A DNA stretch of 17,248 bases from JBGQDM01 sp041495845 (lineage in GTDB: Bacteria > Acidobacteriota > Terriglobia > Terriglobales > Acidobacteriaceae): the NCBI GenBank assembly GCA_041495845.1, contig JBGQDM010000071.1:1-17248 (forward strand). Direction: 5' to 3'. The notes below the pieces were generated by a model that was not told the origin of the DNA, ran no database searches, and saw only the letters and a list, made by a program, of their open reading frames with translations. Each line of letters opens with the position of its first letter. Positions within the stretch are counted from its first letter, which is position 1. Shown piece by piece: positions 1 to 7,942 of this stretch. The position numbers and the translations under genes are program-made.

Positions 1-2454
1 CCCGACTGGCTTCGTGTCCTGGAAAATGGTCACCTTGCCGGTGGCACGACCAACACCGGAATGACCCTGCACATCCACCTGCAGACCCACCGGTTGACCG
101 TAAAAAACTGGCTGATCGAGCGGGGTAGGGTCATTCGCGAGATTAAGGTAGAAGCCCTGGACGTTGACCACCGAGGGCTCCGGGGCAACATTGACAGCGA
201 TCGGAGTGGAGCTACTGGGGGCAAACATACCGTCACCCGCATAGCGCGCACTCAAAGTGTAGAGGCCGCCGGGCAGCTCATTCACCGGGCCGGAGAAGGC
301 GCCGTTGATTAGCGTGCCGCCCATCCGCGCGCCGAATTTGTCGGTGGCCAGCGAGAACTCGCCCGAGGGTGTGCCCGTGCCCGAAGCCGGTTTCACCGAG
401 ACACTCAGCGGAATCGGATCGCCGTGGCGGAAGGTGTTGGTGCTGGCGGACATTTTGGTCACCGAGTTCAGGCGTTTGGCAGCGAACCAGGAGTTGACCA
501 GATTTTCCGCGTTGACGGAACCGAGACCGCTGGCCAGGTCATAGCCGCCGTGCGCGCTGTAGCCCTTCTGTCCCGGCACCGAGTTGTTACCAGCGGTCGT
601 GTCGTAGAACACGCAGCTGCTCTTGGCCGTTGGGTTGGTGAAGTTGGAAGAGTTGCAGGATCCCACTTTGTCGGCGGCGGCCAACTGGTAGAAGCGGTAG
701 TTGGCTAAACCCTGATAAGCGCCGTTTTTCTGTTCCAGCAAGGCCATGACGCCGGCCATGGCGGGAGTGGAAGCGGAGGTTCCGCCGATCACGCTGGCGC
801 TGGTCAGCACCGTGTGTCCGTTGACAAATGCAGTCTGGCAGGAACCAACCGCGCAAACCAGATAACCATCGTGACCGGCGGCGGTGAAGGAAAGGTCGGG
901 GATGTCACGAGCGTGGTCGGCGGGAACGCCACGACCGGCCTGCCAGGACGGCTTGTCATAGCCGCTGATGCAGGTGATGGTGTTGGCGTTGGGGTCGAAA
1001 ATGGAGTTGGTGCAACTGCTGCGGCCGCCGCTGCTCGACCAAAGCGAGGTGCCCTGGCCAAAGCATTGGTTGGGGTCGGTGGAGGCGTCGCAGGACTCGT
1101 TCCAGATCGCTTCGGGAATGTAGCCGATGGCGGAGGAGTGGTCGGGGTTGTTGATGGAATTCCAGTAGAGGCCGTCCAGTCCGTTTTCGTTGAACTGGGT
1201 TCCGCCCACAGCCGTGTTGTATGGCGTGGAAGCCAAGCCGCTGACGTTGGCGCCGTTGATCGCTGGGAATCCCTGACCCGGGAAGTCACAGCCGGCCACG
1301 CCGTTATCGCCGCTGGAGACGAAGACGCTGATGCCTTCGGCGGCAGCCTGCTGATGGACCGCATTCTGAAAGGCGTTGCCCGTGGTCAGCAGAAAGGCTT
1401 CGCACAGTCCGTAGCTGCTGCTGATGATGGGAGCAAGCACGTGGTCGACCGCGTAAGCGGTGGAAAGGTCCGTGCCGTCGGAAGTGAAGGTGGACGCCGA
1501 TTGTACGTACTTGATGGTGGCTTTCGGTGCAATCGCGCCTGCCCATTCCACATCCAGTAGGGCTTCGACGAAGCTTCCGGTCAGACCCGGGTCGGGCCCG
1601 TTGGTAATTGTGATGGGATCGTTGAATGGAAGATTGAAAATCTGGCGGAAGGTTTCAATGTCGGAGTAAAGCAGGTTGCTGCGGCCGATGACCGCGATGG
1701 AGATTCCCTTGCCGTCAATCCCGTTCTGGCCGAGCGGCAGGGTGTTGTAAATGCGCGTGAAGTCGCCGGGAGCGAGGTAATGGACAAACTGACCCTGAGG
1801 GTTGGAGAGGGTGAGGTCCGGAACGAGTCGGCCGGTCTTGTCGTCGCGATGGACGCCGCGCAGCAGCCCGTGGTTGCCCTTCTTTTCAAAATTGTGCAAA
1901 GAGACCACGCCCGCGACCACCGGTGAGAGCGCTGCCGGGATTGAGATGTCCGTGGTGTTGGCTACGTGAGCTTCGCCTCTTACGCTGAAGTTGTGCATCG
2001 GGGTGTGGAACGCTTGTTCCACCTGCGCTGCCGTACCGGAAAACTCAACCCACTGCCGGCCGCGGGAGATCGCATTCACGCTGAAGCCTTGCTGCTTCAA
2101 CCAGCCGTTTACCTGCTGCAGGTCGCTCTCGTGGGGGCCAAACTGCGCGCCAAACTCTTCCGGCGTCAGCCAGCGATGGAAGGCGGGCGAATCGGGATTG
2201 TGCTGCCGGTCAAGCAACTGGCGCATGGAGGCTTGTTGTTCCGGGCTCGGCTGCAGCAGGAGCAGCATGCGGTTCATGGGCAGATTGGCCTGCACCCGGC
2301 CGCGGTCATTGGCGGCGATGGCCAAGGGATGCGTGGTGCGCGGCACGCGCACCACGGCGGAGTTGTCCACGGGTTGTTTAATCCGGGCGACCTGGGCGAA
2401 CAGCGGGGTGGCCAACAGGGAGAGGAAAATTGCAGCAGACACGATTCGTTTCAC
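1..2454 (-). CDS. Secreted pro-kumamolisin / S53 (sedolisin) serine-carboxyl peptidase, C-terminus cut by window edge
   Basis: Reading from a GTG at 2454 the frame stays open for 818 codons to the left edge, so the end lies outside the window. Residues 1-21 form a signal peptide ending in a LFAQ-type cleavage site. About residues 30-190 match the pro-kumamolisin activation domain (for example the FHRWLTPEEFGAQFGP stretch). The peptidase core follows, with the S53 signature Glu297-x3-Asp301 (VEALLDVEW), the oxyanion Asp383 in SSGDNG, and the nucleophile Ser560 in GGTSAST. From about residue 670 there are Ig-like bacterial repeat modules (for example GGLYTLSARYAGDGMF). Family knowledge: S53 enzymes are exported as inactive precursors, self-process at acidic pH and degrade extracellular protein. 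The GTG is chosen because GGAGGG (2459-2464) precedes it by 4 nt and it starts the signal peptide exactly. The long Ig-like tail suggests cell-surface or matrix attachment. Substrate unknown. Confidence 0.93.
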   Translation of the reverse strand, partial: MKRIVSAAIFLSLLATPLFAQVARIKQPVDNSAVVRVPRTTHPLAIAANDRGRVQANLPMNRMLLLLQPSPEQQASMRQLLDRQHNPDSPAFHRWLTPEEFGAQFGPHESDLQQVNGWLKQQGFSVNAISRGRQWVEFSGTAAQVEQAFHTPMHNFSVRGEAHVANTTDISIPAALSPVVAGVVSLHNFEKKGNHGLLRGVHRDDKTGRLVPDLTLSNPQGQFVHYLAPGDFTRIYNTLPLGQNGIDGKGISIAVIGRSNLLYSDIETFRQIFNLPFNDPITITNGPDPGLTGSFVEALLDVEWAGAIAPKATIKYVQSASTFTSDGTDLSTAYAVDHVLAPIISSSYGLCEAFLLTTGNAFQNAVHQQAAAEGISVFVSSGDNGVAGCDFPGQGFPAINGANVSGLASTPYNTAVGGTQFNENGLDGLYWNSINNPDHSSAIGYIPEAIWNESCDASTDPNQCFGQGTSLWSSSGGRSSCTNSIFDPNANTITCISGYDKPSWQAGRGVPADHARDIPDLSFTAAGHDGYLVCAVGSCQTAFVNGHTVLTSASVIGGTSASTPAMAGVMALLEQKNGAYQGLANYRFYQLAAADKVGSCNSSNFTNPTAKSSCVFYDTTAGNNSVPGQKGYSAHGGYDLASGLGSVNAENLVNSWFAAKRLNSVTKMSASTNTFRHGDPIPLSVSVKPASGTGTPSGEFSLATDKFGARMGGTLINGAFSGPVNELPGGLYTLSARYAGDGMFAPSSSTPIAVNVAPEPSVVNVQGFYLNLANDPTPLDQPVFYGQPVGLQVDVQGHSGVGRATGKVTIFQDTKPVG

Positions 2455-2474
2455 GAGGCCCTCCAAAGCCGTCC

Positions 2475-2504
2475 AGCATAGGAGAGTTGGTGAGAGGTGG
2501 CAAA
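2475..2504 (-). promoter_or_regulatory. Predicted promoter of the S53 peptidase gene
   Basis: On the minus strand a TTTGCC -35-like hexamer (2499-2504) and a TATGCT -10-like hexamer (2475-2480) are 18 nt apart. The -10 lies 10 nt upstream of the GGAGGG ribosome binding site, giving a leader of only about 14 nt. The same -10/RBS spacing recurs at the look-alike block at 2630-2745, which supports its being functional. The -35 is weak. Confidence 0.4.
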
Positions 2505-2629
2505 GCGTTTGGGACGAAAGGGTCGAATTCAGTTATGTGTTGCGACTCTAGCGGCGGAGGGCGGGGAAAAGCTGCAGAAAATTGCATCTGGTGCGCAAGC
2601 CAACAGTGCGCAGGCCTGTGCTTGGTTGC

Positions 2630-2745
2630 CTACTGAATCCGAGCCGGAGTAGAAACCTGGGCGGCCAGCGGCGAGACCAGCAGGGAAGTCAGAAGTGCGG
2701 CGAAGACTAAGCGTTTCAAGGGCCCCTCCAAAAGCTTCCATGATA
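2630..2745 (-). pseudogene. Relic or duplicate of the S53 peptidase 5' end: -10 element, RBS and 29-codon signal peptide followed by a stop
   Basis: On the minus strand, TATCAT (2740-2745), GGAGGG (2724-2729) and a TTG start at 2719 have the same spacing as the corresponding elements of the downstream S53 gene. Over 34 nt from the -10 to the first codons I count 26 identities. The encoded peptide LKRLVFAALLTSLLVSPLAAQ is a signal peptide aligning with the protease's own MKRIVSAAIFLSLLATPLFAQ; it continues as VSTPARIQ and stops at 2630-2632. The protease has ARIKQ at almost the same point. The simplest reading is a tandem paralogue that lost its body by deletion. A genuine 29-residue secreted peptide is the alternative. 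Confidence 0.6.
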
Positions 2746-2856
2746 ATGAAGGGATTTGCAGGGCGGCACGGGGACAAGAGAATTTTTTCGCGCAGCCGCT
2801 GCCGCATTGTTGGTGGAGGTGCAAGAAGTTGCAGCTCTTGGTGTCTTACGGGAGGG

Positions 2857-2885
2857 TTCTTCAGGCCGCGGACATGCGTTACAAT
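2857..2885 (+). promoter_or_regulatory. Possible promoter of the TonB-dependent receptor gene
   Basis: A good -10-like TACAAT (2880-2885) lies 37 nt upstream of the receptor start codon. The hexamer 17 nt upstream (TTCTTC, 2857-2862) is a poor -35. The remainder of the divergent intergenic stretch between the relic (2745) and the receptor start shows nothing else I can name. Confidence 0.35.
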
Positions 2886-2922
2886 ACCCAATCCGCGTCC
2901 CATCGGCGGCTTGTGAGGGTCT

Positions 2923-5151
2923 ATGTGGCGTTTTTTTCTTTCCTGGCTTGTCCTCGTCACTAGCGCTGTTGCGTGGGGACAGTCGGCAATTGAAGGTTCG
3001 GTGGTTACCGACTCGGGCGCCGCGGTTTCCGGCGCGCGCATTTCGCTGGAGCGTCCCGAGGCAGGTGAGCCGCGGAGCGCAACCACGGACACCGCCGGTC
3101 ATTTCGTGCTGAATGGCGTTCCTGCCGGCGACTACACCATCAAAGCCGAGCAGCCGGGATTTTATCCCGCCACTTACCAGTTCACGCTGCGCGCCCGGCA
3201 GCCGCTGTCGCTCACCCTCACGCTGACCACCAAGTCGGCCGTGCAGCAGACCGTCCAGGTACAGGCCAAGTACTTGACGATCGACCCGGAAAAGACAGGC
3301 AGCTCTTATACCTTTACCCGGCGCGACCTGGAGCGGCTGCCCGAACCGCTGACCGAGACCACGAACGACTTGGTCAACAACCTGATGCCCGGCGCCAGCG
3401 ACAGCCACGACAATTTCCTGGCGGTGCGCGGCACGGAGTTCTCGCTGCACGAGTTCATTAACGGCGTTTCGTTTCTTGACAACACCCAGCCGCAATTCTC
3501 TCCGGGCGTGAGTCCGCAGATTTTCGAGACCGTGGATCTGATGACGGGTGGTTTCACCCCCGAGTATGGCAACCGTTTTGGCGGCGTGCTTGACGTCACC
3601 ACGCGCTCCGGTGCAGATCTCGGAGGTCACGGCTCGGTCAATTTTCGCGGCGCGACTTATGAGAACTACGACCTGAATGCGGAATACGGCGGCCAGGCGC
3701 ATAAAATCGGTTACTACTTTTTTGCCGACGGATTTACTTCCGGCCGCTATCTTGACCCACCCGAGCCCAAGGAACTCTTCGACTTCGGCAAGGGGGCGCG
3801 GGGTACGGCGCAGTTTGATTTCCGCTCCGGAACCAAGGACGCGTTCAAGCTGCTCTTGATGGGGGGCGGGTCCAATTTTCAGCAGCCCAACATCACCGAC
3901 GATCAGGCCGTAGGCCGCAACGCGCAGCGCCATCTGCGGCAGCAGACCGCCATCTTCACCTGGCAACATACTTTCTCGCCCGAGACGCTGCTGGCCACAA
4001 ACATCTACGAGCGCACCGGATCGGATCGGATACTGCCCACCGCCGACCCGATCACTCCGATTTCCATTGCTTCGCGCGCCGGCTTTACGCTGGGCGTGAA
4101 GAGCGATCTTTCCCATTACTGGCGCGGCCACTTCTTTAAGGCCGGTGTGGACCTAGTACGACTGCGCGAGTTAGAGAGTTTCTTTTTCGACAGCCGCGGC
4201 GATCCGGATGTGTTTCCCGCCTTCAGCGGCGGCAAGACTGGCGGTCAGGCGAGCGTCTATGTGCAAGACCACTTCTCGCCCTTCCGTAATTTCACCGCCG
4301 ATGTGGGGGTGCGCTATGACCGCTTTGATCTGCTCAATACGTTTGTGCAGGTAAGCCCGCGAATCGGTCTGGCGTATCACATCCAGCCGCTGAAGTCGGT
4401 GCTGCACGCGGCCTATAACCGCTACTTCTCGCCGCCACCCATCGAGTATTCGCTGCTGGCGAGTTTCATCGGAAACAATGCCGTGGATCCCGGCCAGCGC
4501 GTGGGCAATGTCCGCGCCTACACCCAAAATTATTTTGAAGTGGGCTGGGCGCAGGAACTGCAGCCGCGCGTGAGCCTGGAAGTAAACGCCTACCTGCACA
4601 CCGGCCATAACAGCTTCGAGAACCACGAAATCAGCATTTCCCGCCTGTTTGTGCCCATCAACTTCCGCACCGCCCGTTCGGAAGGTTTGGAAGTCGTGCT
4701 CAACATGAAGCAATTGGAACGGCTGGGTATCACCGGGCGCTTCCAGTACGCCGCCGCCAAGACGTATTTCTACGGGCCGATTACGGGCGGGTTCGCCGGC
4801 GACGAACCGCTGGACGCCGGGGAACGGATAGTTCCCGCCTTCGACCAGACGCACACCGGCACCGCGCAGCTCTTCTACAACCGTCACTGGCGCAACTTCT
4901 GGGCGGGATCGGCGATGCGCTACGGCAGCGGCACGATTGTGGAACACGGCGCTCGCCTGACCCAGCACTTCACCACCGACCTGGGTACAGGGCTCACGCT
5001 CTGGAATGCGGAGCCGCGCCGGCTGGACATGGAATTCAACGTGACCAACGTCTCCAACAGCATCTACATGATTGCCAAGGAGAGTGAAGAGATTCCGATC
5101 CAGTTCTCGCCCGCGCGTACCGTGGGGGGAAGCCTCAAGCTGCGCTTCTAG
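2923..5151 (+). CDS. TonB-dependent receptor, Oar-like, with N-terminal carboxypeptidase-regulatory-like domain
   Basis: A 742-residue outer-membrane protein. Residues 1-20 form a signal peptide (WLVLVTSAVAWGQ). Residues about 22-100 form a carboxypeptidase regulatory-like beta-sandwich, recognisable from IEGSVVTDSGAAVSGARISL and GHFVLNGVPAGDYTIKAEQPGF. About 115-230 is the plug (NNLMPGASDSHDNFLAVRG, FTPEYGNRFGGVLDVTTRSG), and the rest alternates like a 22-strand barrel ending in a terminal Phe (LKLRF), the usual outer-membrane assembly signal. Family knowledge: such receptors import oligosaccharides, peptides or chelated metals using TonB energy; acidobacterial genomes carry many. At 742 residues it is shorter than the ~1000-1200 typical of acidobacterial Oar-like paralogues. 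The ATG is preceded by GAGGG. It is divergent from the secreted protease, so peptide uptake is an attractive but unproven role. Confidence 0.9.
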   Translation: MWRFFLSWLVLVTSAVAWGQSAIEGSVVTDSGAAVSGARISLERPEAGEPRSATTDTAGHFVLNGVPAGDYTIKAEQPGFYPATYQFTLRARQPLSLTLTLTTKSAVQQTVQVQAKYLTIDPEKTGSSYTFTRRDLERLPEPLTETTNDLVNNLMPGASDSHDNFLAVRGTEFSLHEFINGVSFLDNTQPQFSPGVSPQIFETVDLMTGGFTPEYGNRFGGVLDVTTRSGADLGGHGSVNFRGATYENYDLNAEYGGQAHKIGYYFFADGFTSGRYLDPPEPKELFDFGKGARGTAQFDFRSGTKDAFKLLLMGGGSNFQQPNITDDQAVGRNAQRHLRQQTAIFTWQHTFSPETLLATNIYERTGSDRILPTADPITPISIASRAGFTLGVKSDLSHYWRGHFFKAGVDLVRLRELESFFFDSRGDPDVFPAFSGGKTGGQASVYVQDHFSPFRNFTADVGVRYDRFDLLNTFVQVSPRIGLAYHIQPLKSVLHAAYNRYFSPPPIEYSLLASFIGNNAVDPGQRVGNVRAYTQNYFEVGWAQELQPRVSLEVNAYLHTGHNSFENHEISISRLFVPINFRTARSEGLEVVLNMKQLERLGITGRFQYAAAKTYFYGPITGGFAGDEPLDAGERIVPAFDQTHTGTAQLFYNRHWRNFWAGSAMRYGSGTIVEHGARLTQHFTTDLGTGLTLWNAEPRRLDMEFNVTNVSNSIYMIAKESEEIPIQFSPARTVGGSLKLRF

Positions 5152-5162
5152 CGGGCGGCAGT

Positions 5163-5642
5163 TCAGTTCTTGTTGGCTGCCGCCGGCTGCGGTGCGGCTT
5201 GGGATTCCGAGTATCTGGCCCGGGCGCGCTGTCCGCTCCAGTTGCGGGTAATCACCTCGCACGCATCCTTTACCGCGTTGCCCAGCGAGCGTGTCGAGTG
5301 ACTCATGATGGCATCGCCCTCGCGGTTGAAGATGACCACCTTGTTGTCGCGGGAAACAGCGTCCTTGCCGCCTTCGTGATCGAGCAGCACCACATAGTCC
5401 GCTTTGTCCTGCTTGTTATTCACAATCACCAGCGGACAACGCTCATTGAAGGTCTTGATGATCTCCGCGGTCTGTGGCCGGTCGCCACCCTTGGTCGCTG
5501 CGCCGAAGCCTCCGGAACTCCCACCCGCACCGCCGGAGACTTCCCAGGACTTACTGTCAGTTATAAAGATGCGGGGGTGTTCGTCAGCCACGCTCAGCGC
5601 TGCGTTAGCTAACAGAAACAGGACAACATACAGGGATTTCAC
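5163..5642 (-). CDS. Small secreted hypothetical protein
   Basis: A 159-residue protein with a clear signal peptide (residues 1-19, MKSLYVVLFLLANAALSVA). A glycine-rich linker (about residues 36-50) is followed by a compact alpha/beta region (IIKTFNERCPLVIVNNKQDKADYVVLLDHEGG, cited here as residues about 60-92) and a low-complexity Ala/Pro/Gln tail. I do not recognise the family with certainty; proteins with a similar ADYVVLLDHEGGK-type core are, from memory, frequent in Acidobacteriota and uncharacterised. The GTG start is favoured by AGGAGG about 8 nt upstream. Its stop is only 11 nt from the stop of the convergent TonB-dependent receptor, leaving no room for a conventional terminator. Periplasmic or extracellular location is inferred. 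Confidence 0.75.
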   Translation of the reverse strand: MKSLYVVLFLLANAALSVADEHPRIFITDSKSWEVSGGAGGSSGGFGAATKGGDRPQTAEIIKTFNERCPLVIVNNKQDKADYVVLLDHEGGKDAVSRDNKVVIFNREGDAIMSHSTRSLGNAVKDACEVITRNWSGQRARARYSESQAAPQPAAANKN

Positions 5643-5743
5643 GGGGAACCTCCTGAATCAGGGCTGTGCCTGGCCCAAATGCTTTCTTGGATAGATTGGA
5701 CTCGCCGGCGGTTAGGAAGGTTGCCTGCTTGGTAGTCCGAGCC

Positions 5744-7417
5744 TCAGGGTGTGCGCGTTACCGCGCCTTCCGATGCCGAGGAGACCAGCGCCGCATACTT
5801 GGCGAACACGCCGGTAACGTAGCGTGGCTTCGGTTCCTTCCAGCGTTTCAGGCGGCGGCGCAATTCCGCAGCGCTGATTTCCAGCTTCAGGGTGCGGCGC
5901 TTCACATTGAACTCAATCATATCGCCCTGACGCACCGCTGCAATGGGGCCGCCGCGCGCAGCTTCAGGGGAGACGTGTCCAGCCATCAGACCGCGGGTTG
6001 CGCCGCTGAAGCGACCATCGGTGACCAACGCCACCGACTTGCCCAGCCCTTCGCCCACAATCGCCGCGGTCACTCCCAACATTTCCCGCATGCCGGGGCC
6101 GCCTTTGGGGCCTTCGTTGCGAATGACAACCACATCGCCCGCTCTGATTTTCTTTCCCGTCACCGCTTTCATAGCGGCTTCTTCGGATTCGAAGACACGT
6201 GCCGGTCCGCGGTGGGCCAGCCTTTCATGCCCGCTCATCTTGACCACGCAACCTTCTGGAGCGAGATTGCCTCTGAGGACAACCAGCCCGCCCGTAGCTT
6301 TCAGTGGCCGGGCCAGGGGCGCAATCACGATCTGGCCGCTGGTCTCCTGCGCCAACTGCGCTTCCTGCAGCAGGGACCGTCCGCTCACCGTGGGCACGTG
6401 GCCATGCAGGCAGCGGCCGTCGAGCAATCGCTTGACCAGCAGGCGCACGCCACCGGCGCGGTGCATGTCCGCCGCCACAAAGCGTCCGCCGGGTTTGAGA
6501 TCGGCCAGCAGGGGAGTGCGCTGGCTGATCTTCTGAAAGTCGTCCATCTTCAGCCGCACGCCAGCCTCGCGCGCCAGGGCCAGCAAATGCAAAACCGCGT
6601 TAGTTGATCCACCGGTTGCGGCCACGGCTGCAATGCCATTCTCGAAAGCCTTGCGGGTAAGAATCTGGCTCGGCCTTACGCCCGTACGCAACAGGTCGAT
6701 CACCATCTTGCCGCACTCGTAGGCGACGCCGTCTTTCTGCGCATCCATGGCGGGCACGCTATTAAAGCCGAGGGGCGAAAGGCCGAGCACTTCCATCACC
6801 GTGGACATGGTGTTGGCGGTGTACTGCCCGCCGCACGCCCCCGCGCCCGGACACGCTACATCTTCCAGCGTCTTCAGGTCCTGATCGCTCATGCGGCCCG
6901 CGGCATTGGCGCCCACCGCTTCGAATACGTCTTGAATGGTGACGTCGCGGCCGCGAAAACTTCCGGCTGCGATGGTGCCGCCGTAGAGAATGATGCCGGG
7001 AATGTCCAGCCGCGCCAGCGCCATGGCGGCGGCAGGAATCGTCTTGTCGCAACCTACGATGCAGACCAACGCATCGAACATCTGGCCGCGGCAAACCAGT
7101 TCAATGGAATCCGCAATCACTTCGCGGCTTACCAGCGACGCGCGCATGCCTTCCGTGCCCATGGTCTCGCCGTCGGAAATGGCGATGGTGTTGAATTCCA
7201 TGGGCGTGCCAGCAGCGGCGCGAATGCCCTCTTTCACCTTCGCCGACAACCGGCGCAGATGAAAATTGCACGGCATGGTTTCAATCCACGTGTTGGCCAC
7301 GCCGATGATGGGGCGGTGCAGATCGTCGTCGGTGAAGCCGATAGCTTTGAACATGGCGCGGGCCGGCGCCCGGTCGCGTCCTTCAGTCAGAAAACGGCTG
7401 CGATGTTTCAGGTTCAT
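5744..7417 (-). CDS. ilvD: Dihydroxy-acid dehydratase
   Basis: This cytoplasmic Fe-S enzyme dehydrates 2,3-dihydroxyisovalerate and 2,3-dihydroxy-3-methylvalerate to the 2-oxo acids that are transaminated to valine and isoleucine. The 557-residue product is full length for the family. Fe-S ligand cysteines are at 50 (PCNFH), 123 (VGCDKT) and 195 (GAGACGGQYTANTM), with the Mg-coordinating Lys125 next to Cys123. The conserved DGRFSGATRGLMAGHVSPEA segment lies near the C-terminus. The ATG at 7417 (MNLKHRSRFL) is chosen because family homology begins there; the frame extends to a TTG at 7456 whose extra residues have no family resemblance. No strong ribosome binding site is visible. It lies on the same strand as ilvCGM but is separated from ilvM by about 1.3 kb containing other genes, so it probably has its own promoter. 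Confidence 0.95.
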   Translation of the reverse strand: MNLKHRSRFLTEGRDRAPARAMFKAIGFTDDDLHRPIIGVANTWIETMPCNFHLRRLSAKVKEGIRAAAGTPMEFNTIAISDGETMGTEGMRASLVSREVIADSIELVCRGQMFDALVCIVGCDKTIPAAAMALARLDIPGIILYGGTIAAGSFRGRDVTIQDVFEAVGANAAGRMSDQDLKTLEDVACPGAGACGGQYTANTMSTVMEVLGLSPLGFNSVPAMDAQKDGVAYECGKMVIDLLRTGVRPSQILTRKAFENGIAAVAATGGSTNAVLHLLALAREAGVRLKMDDFQKISQRTPLLADLKPGGRFVAADMHRAGGVRLLVKRLLDGRCLHGHVPTVSGRSLLQEAQLAQETSGQIVIAPLARPLKATGGLVVLRGNLAPEGCVVKMSGHERLAHRGPARVFESEEAAMKAVTGKKIRAGDVVVIRNEGPKGGPGMREMLGVTAAIVGEGLGKSVALVTDGRFSGATRGLMAGHVSPEAARGGPIAAVRQGDMIEFNVKRRTLKLEISAAELRRRLKRWKEPKPRYVTGVFAKYAALVSSASEGAVTRTP

Positions 7418-7485
7418 GAGAGATTTCCGAGGGAGAAGGATAGCAGGTGGGGGCAAATGCGGTGCGGATTAGCGGCGGACGTGGT

Positions 7486-7554
7486 TTACGAGGGCTGGGC
7501 GAACGGATTCTCGATGCGGATGCCGCTGATCCTCTAAAAAACCCTATCGTTCAT
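7486..7554 (-). pseudogene. Relic of a PIN-domain (VapC-type) toxin gene: first 6 and last ~15 codons only
   Basis: On the minus strand an ATG at 7554 overlaps the end of the antitoxin gene by 11 nt, as expected for a coupled toxin. It reads MNDRVF, then TAG, and then in the same frame RISGIRIENPFAQPS and a TAA stop. MxDRVFVDTNVLVY is the usual PIN-toxin start and GxRIxGLRIENPF the usual end in the family partnered with this antitoxin type (from memory). About 110 central codons carrying all catalytic acidic residues would be missing. This is therefore an inactivated toxin gene; the junction lies around 7531-7539. Confidence 0.65.
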
Positions 7555-7765
7555 GTAGTTCATCCCGGCGGGCCCGAATCTCGCCGCCCAGATGAAAGCC
7601 CTGATCGAGAAGCGCCAGCGCGTTTCTTTCGGCATCCTCGTAGTCTTCTTCCCTGCCCACAAGAATCTCAATCTGCTCGGCAACAAAACTACCTAGGGAA
7701 CGGCCTCGACGGGCGGCGAGGGCCTTAGCCTTGCGAATGGTCTGCTGGCTGAGCCTGAGGGTCAA
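7544..7765 (-). CDS. Orphan ribbon-helix-helix-like antitoxin (DUF6364-type), partner of a deleted PIN toxin
   Basis: A 73-residue protein. Its first ~35 residues (LRLSQQTIRKAKALAARRGRSLGSF) look like a ribbon-helix-helix DNA-binding fold. The tail (LLDQGFHLGG to RRDELHER) resembles the toxin-binding end of antitoxins paired with PIN RNases, as I recall for DUF6364 proteins. Family knowledge: such antitoxins bind and neutralise the toxin and repress their own operon. The start is a TTG at 7765; an in-frame TGA lies about 36 nt further upstream and no better start codon occurs between. No convincing ribosome binding site is visible, so a shifted or degraded start is possible. The toxin that should follow survives only as a relic, so this gene may be decaying, or may protect against a related toxin elsewhere. 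Confidence 0.65.
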   Translation of the reverse strand: MTLRLSQQTIRKAKALAARRGRSLGSFVAEQIEILVGREEDYEDAERNALALLDQGFHLGGEIRARRDELHER

Positions 7766-7942
7766 AAATGCGGTGTCGGAGGCCGTTATTGTCCAATTGT
7801 GTCACGCGGCGTCGCTGAGCGTCCTGTTTTTATAGGCCGACTATGATCGGGGGCGTTCCCGCAGGGGGTTTCAGGTCACAGTTGGCCTGCTCCCTCCCTT
7901 TGGTCCCGTTGATCAATAGCAACGCGACCTCGGCTCTGACCG
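7766..7942. other. Short intergenic stretch between divergent antitoxin and hypothetical gene
   Basis: No gene is supported here. A -10-like TATGAT occurs on the plus strand at 7842-7847 and could serve the 7943 gene, but the expected -35 position (7819-7824, GCGTCC) does not match the consensus. Nothing else is recognisable. Confidence 0.3.

Noticed and set aside
814..1560. Long open frame on the plus strand opposite the S53 peptidase
   Set aside because: Low-complexity Gly/Val/Ala product with no family resemblance; the opposite strand carries the peptidase with all catalytic motifs.
2716..4131. 471-codon open frame antisense to the TonB-dependent receptor
   Set aside because: Arg/Gly/Val-rich translation typical of GC-rich antisense frames, no motif; the plus strand encodes a complete receptor.
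4171..5262. 363-codon open frame antisense to the receptor end
   Set aside because: Same shadow-type composition and it also runs into the secreted-protein gene; no domain seen.
5666..6607. 313-codon plus-strand frame opposite ilvD
   Set aside because: His/Arg/Ala-rich shadow; ilvD is complete and motif-rich on the other strand.
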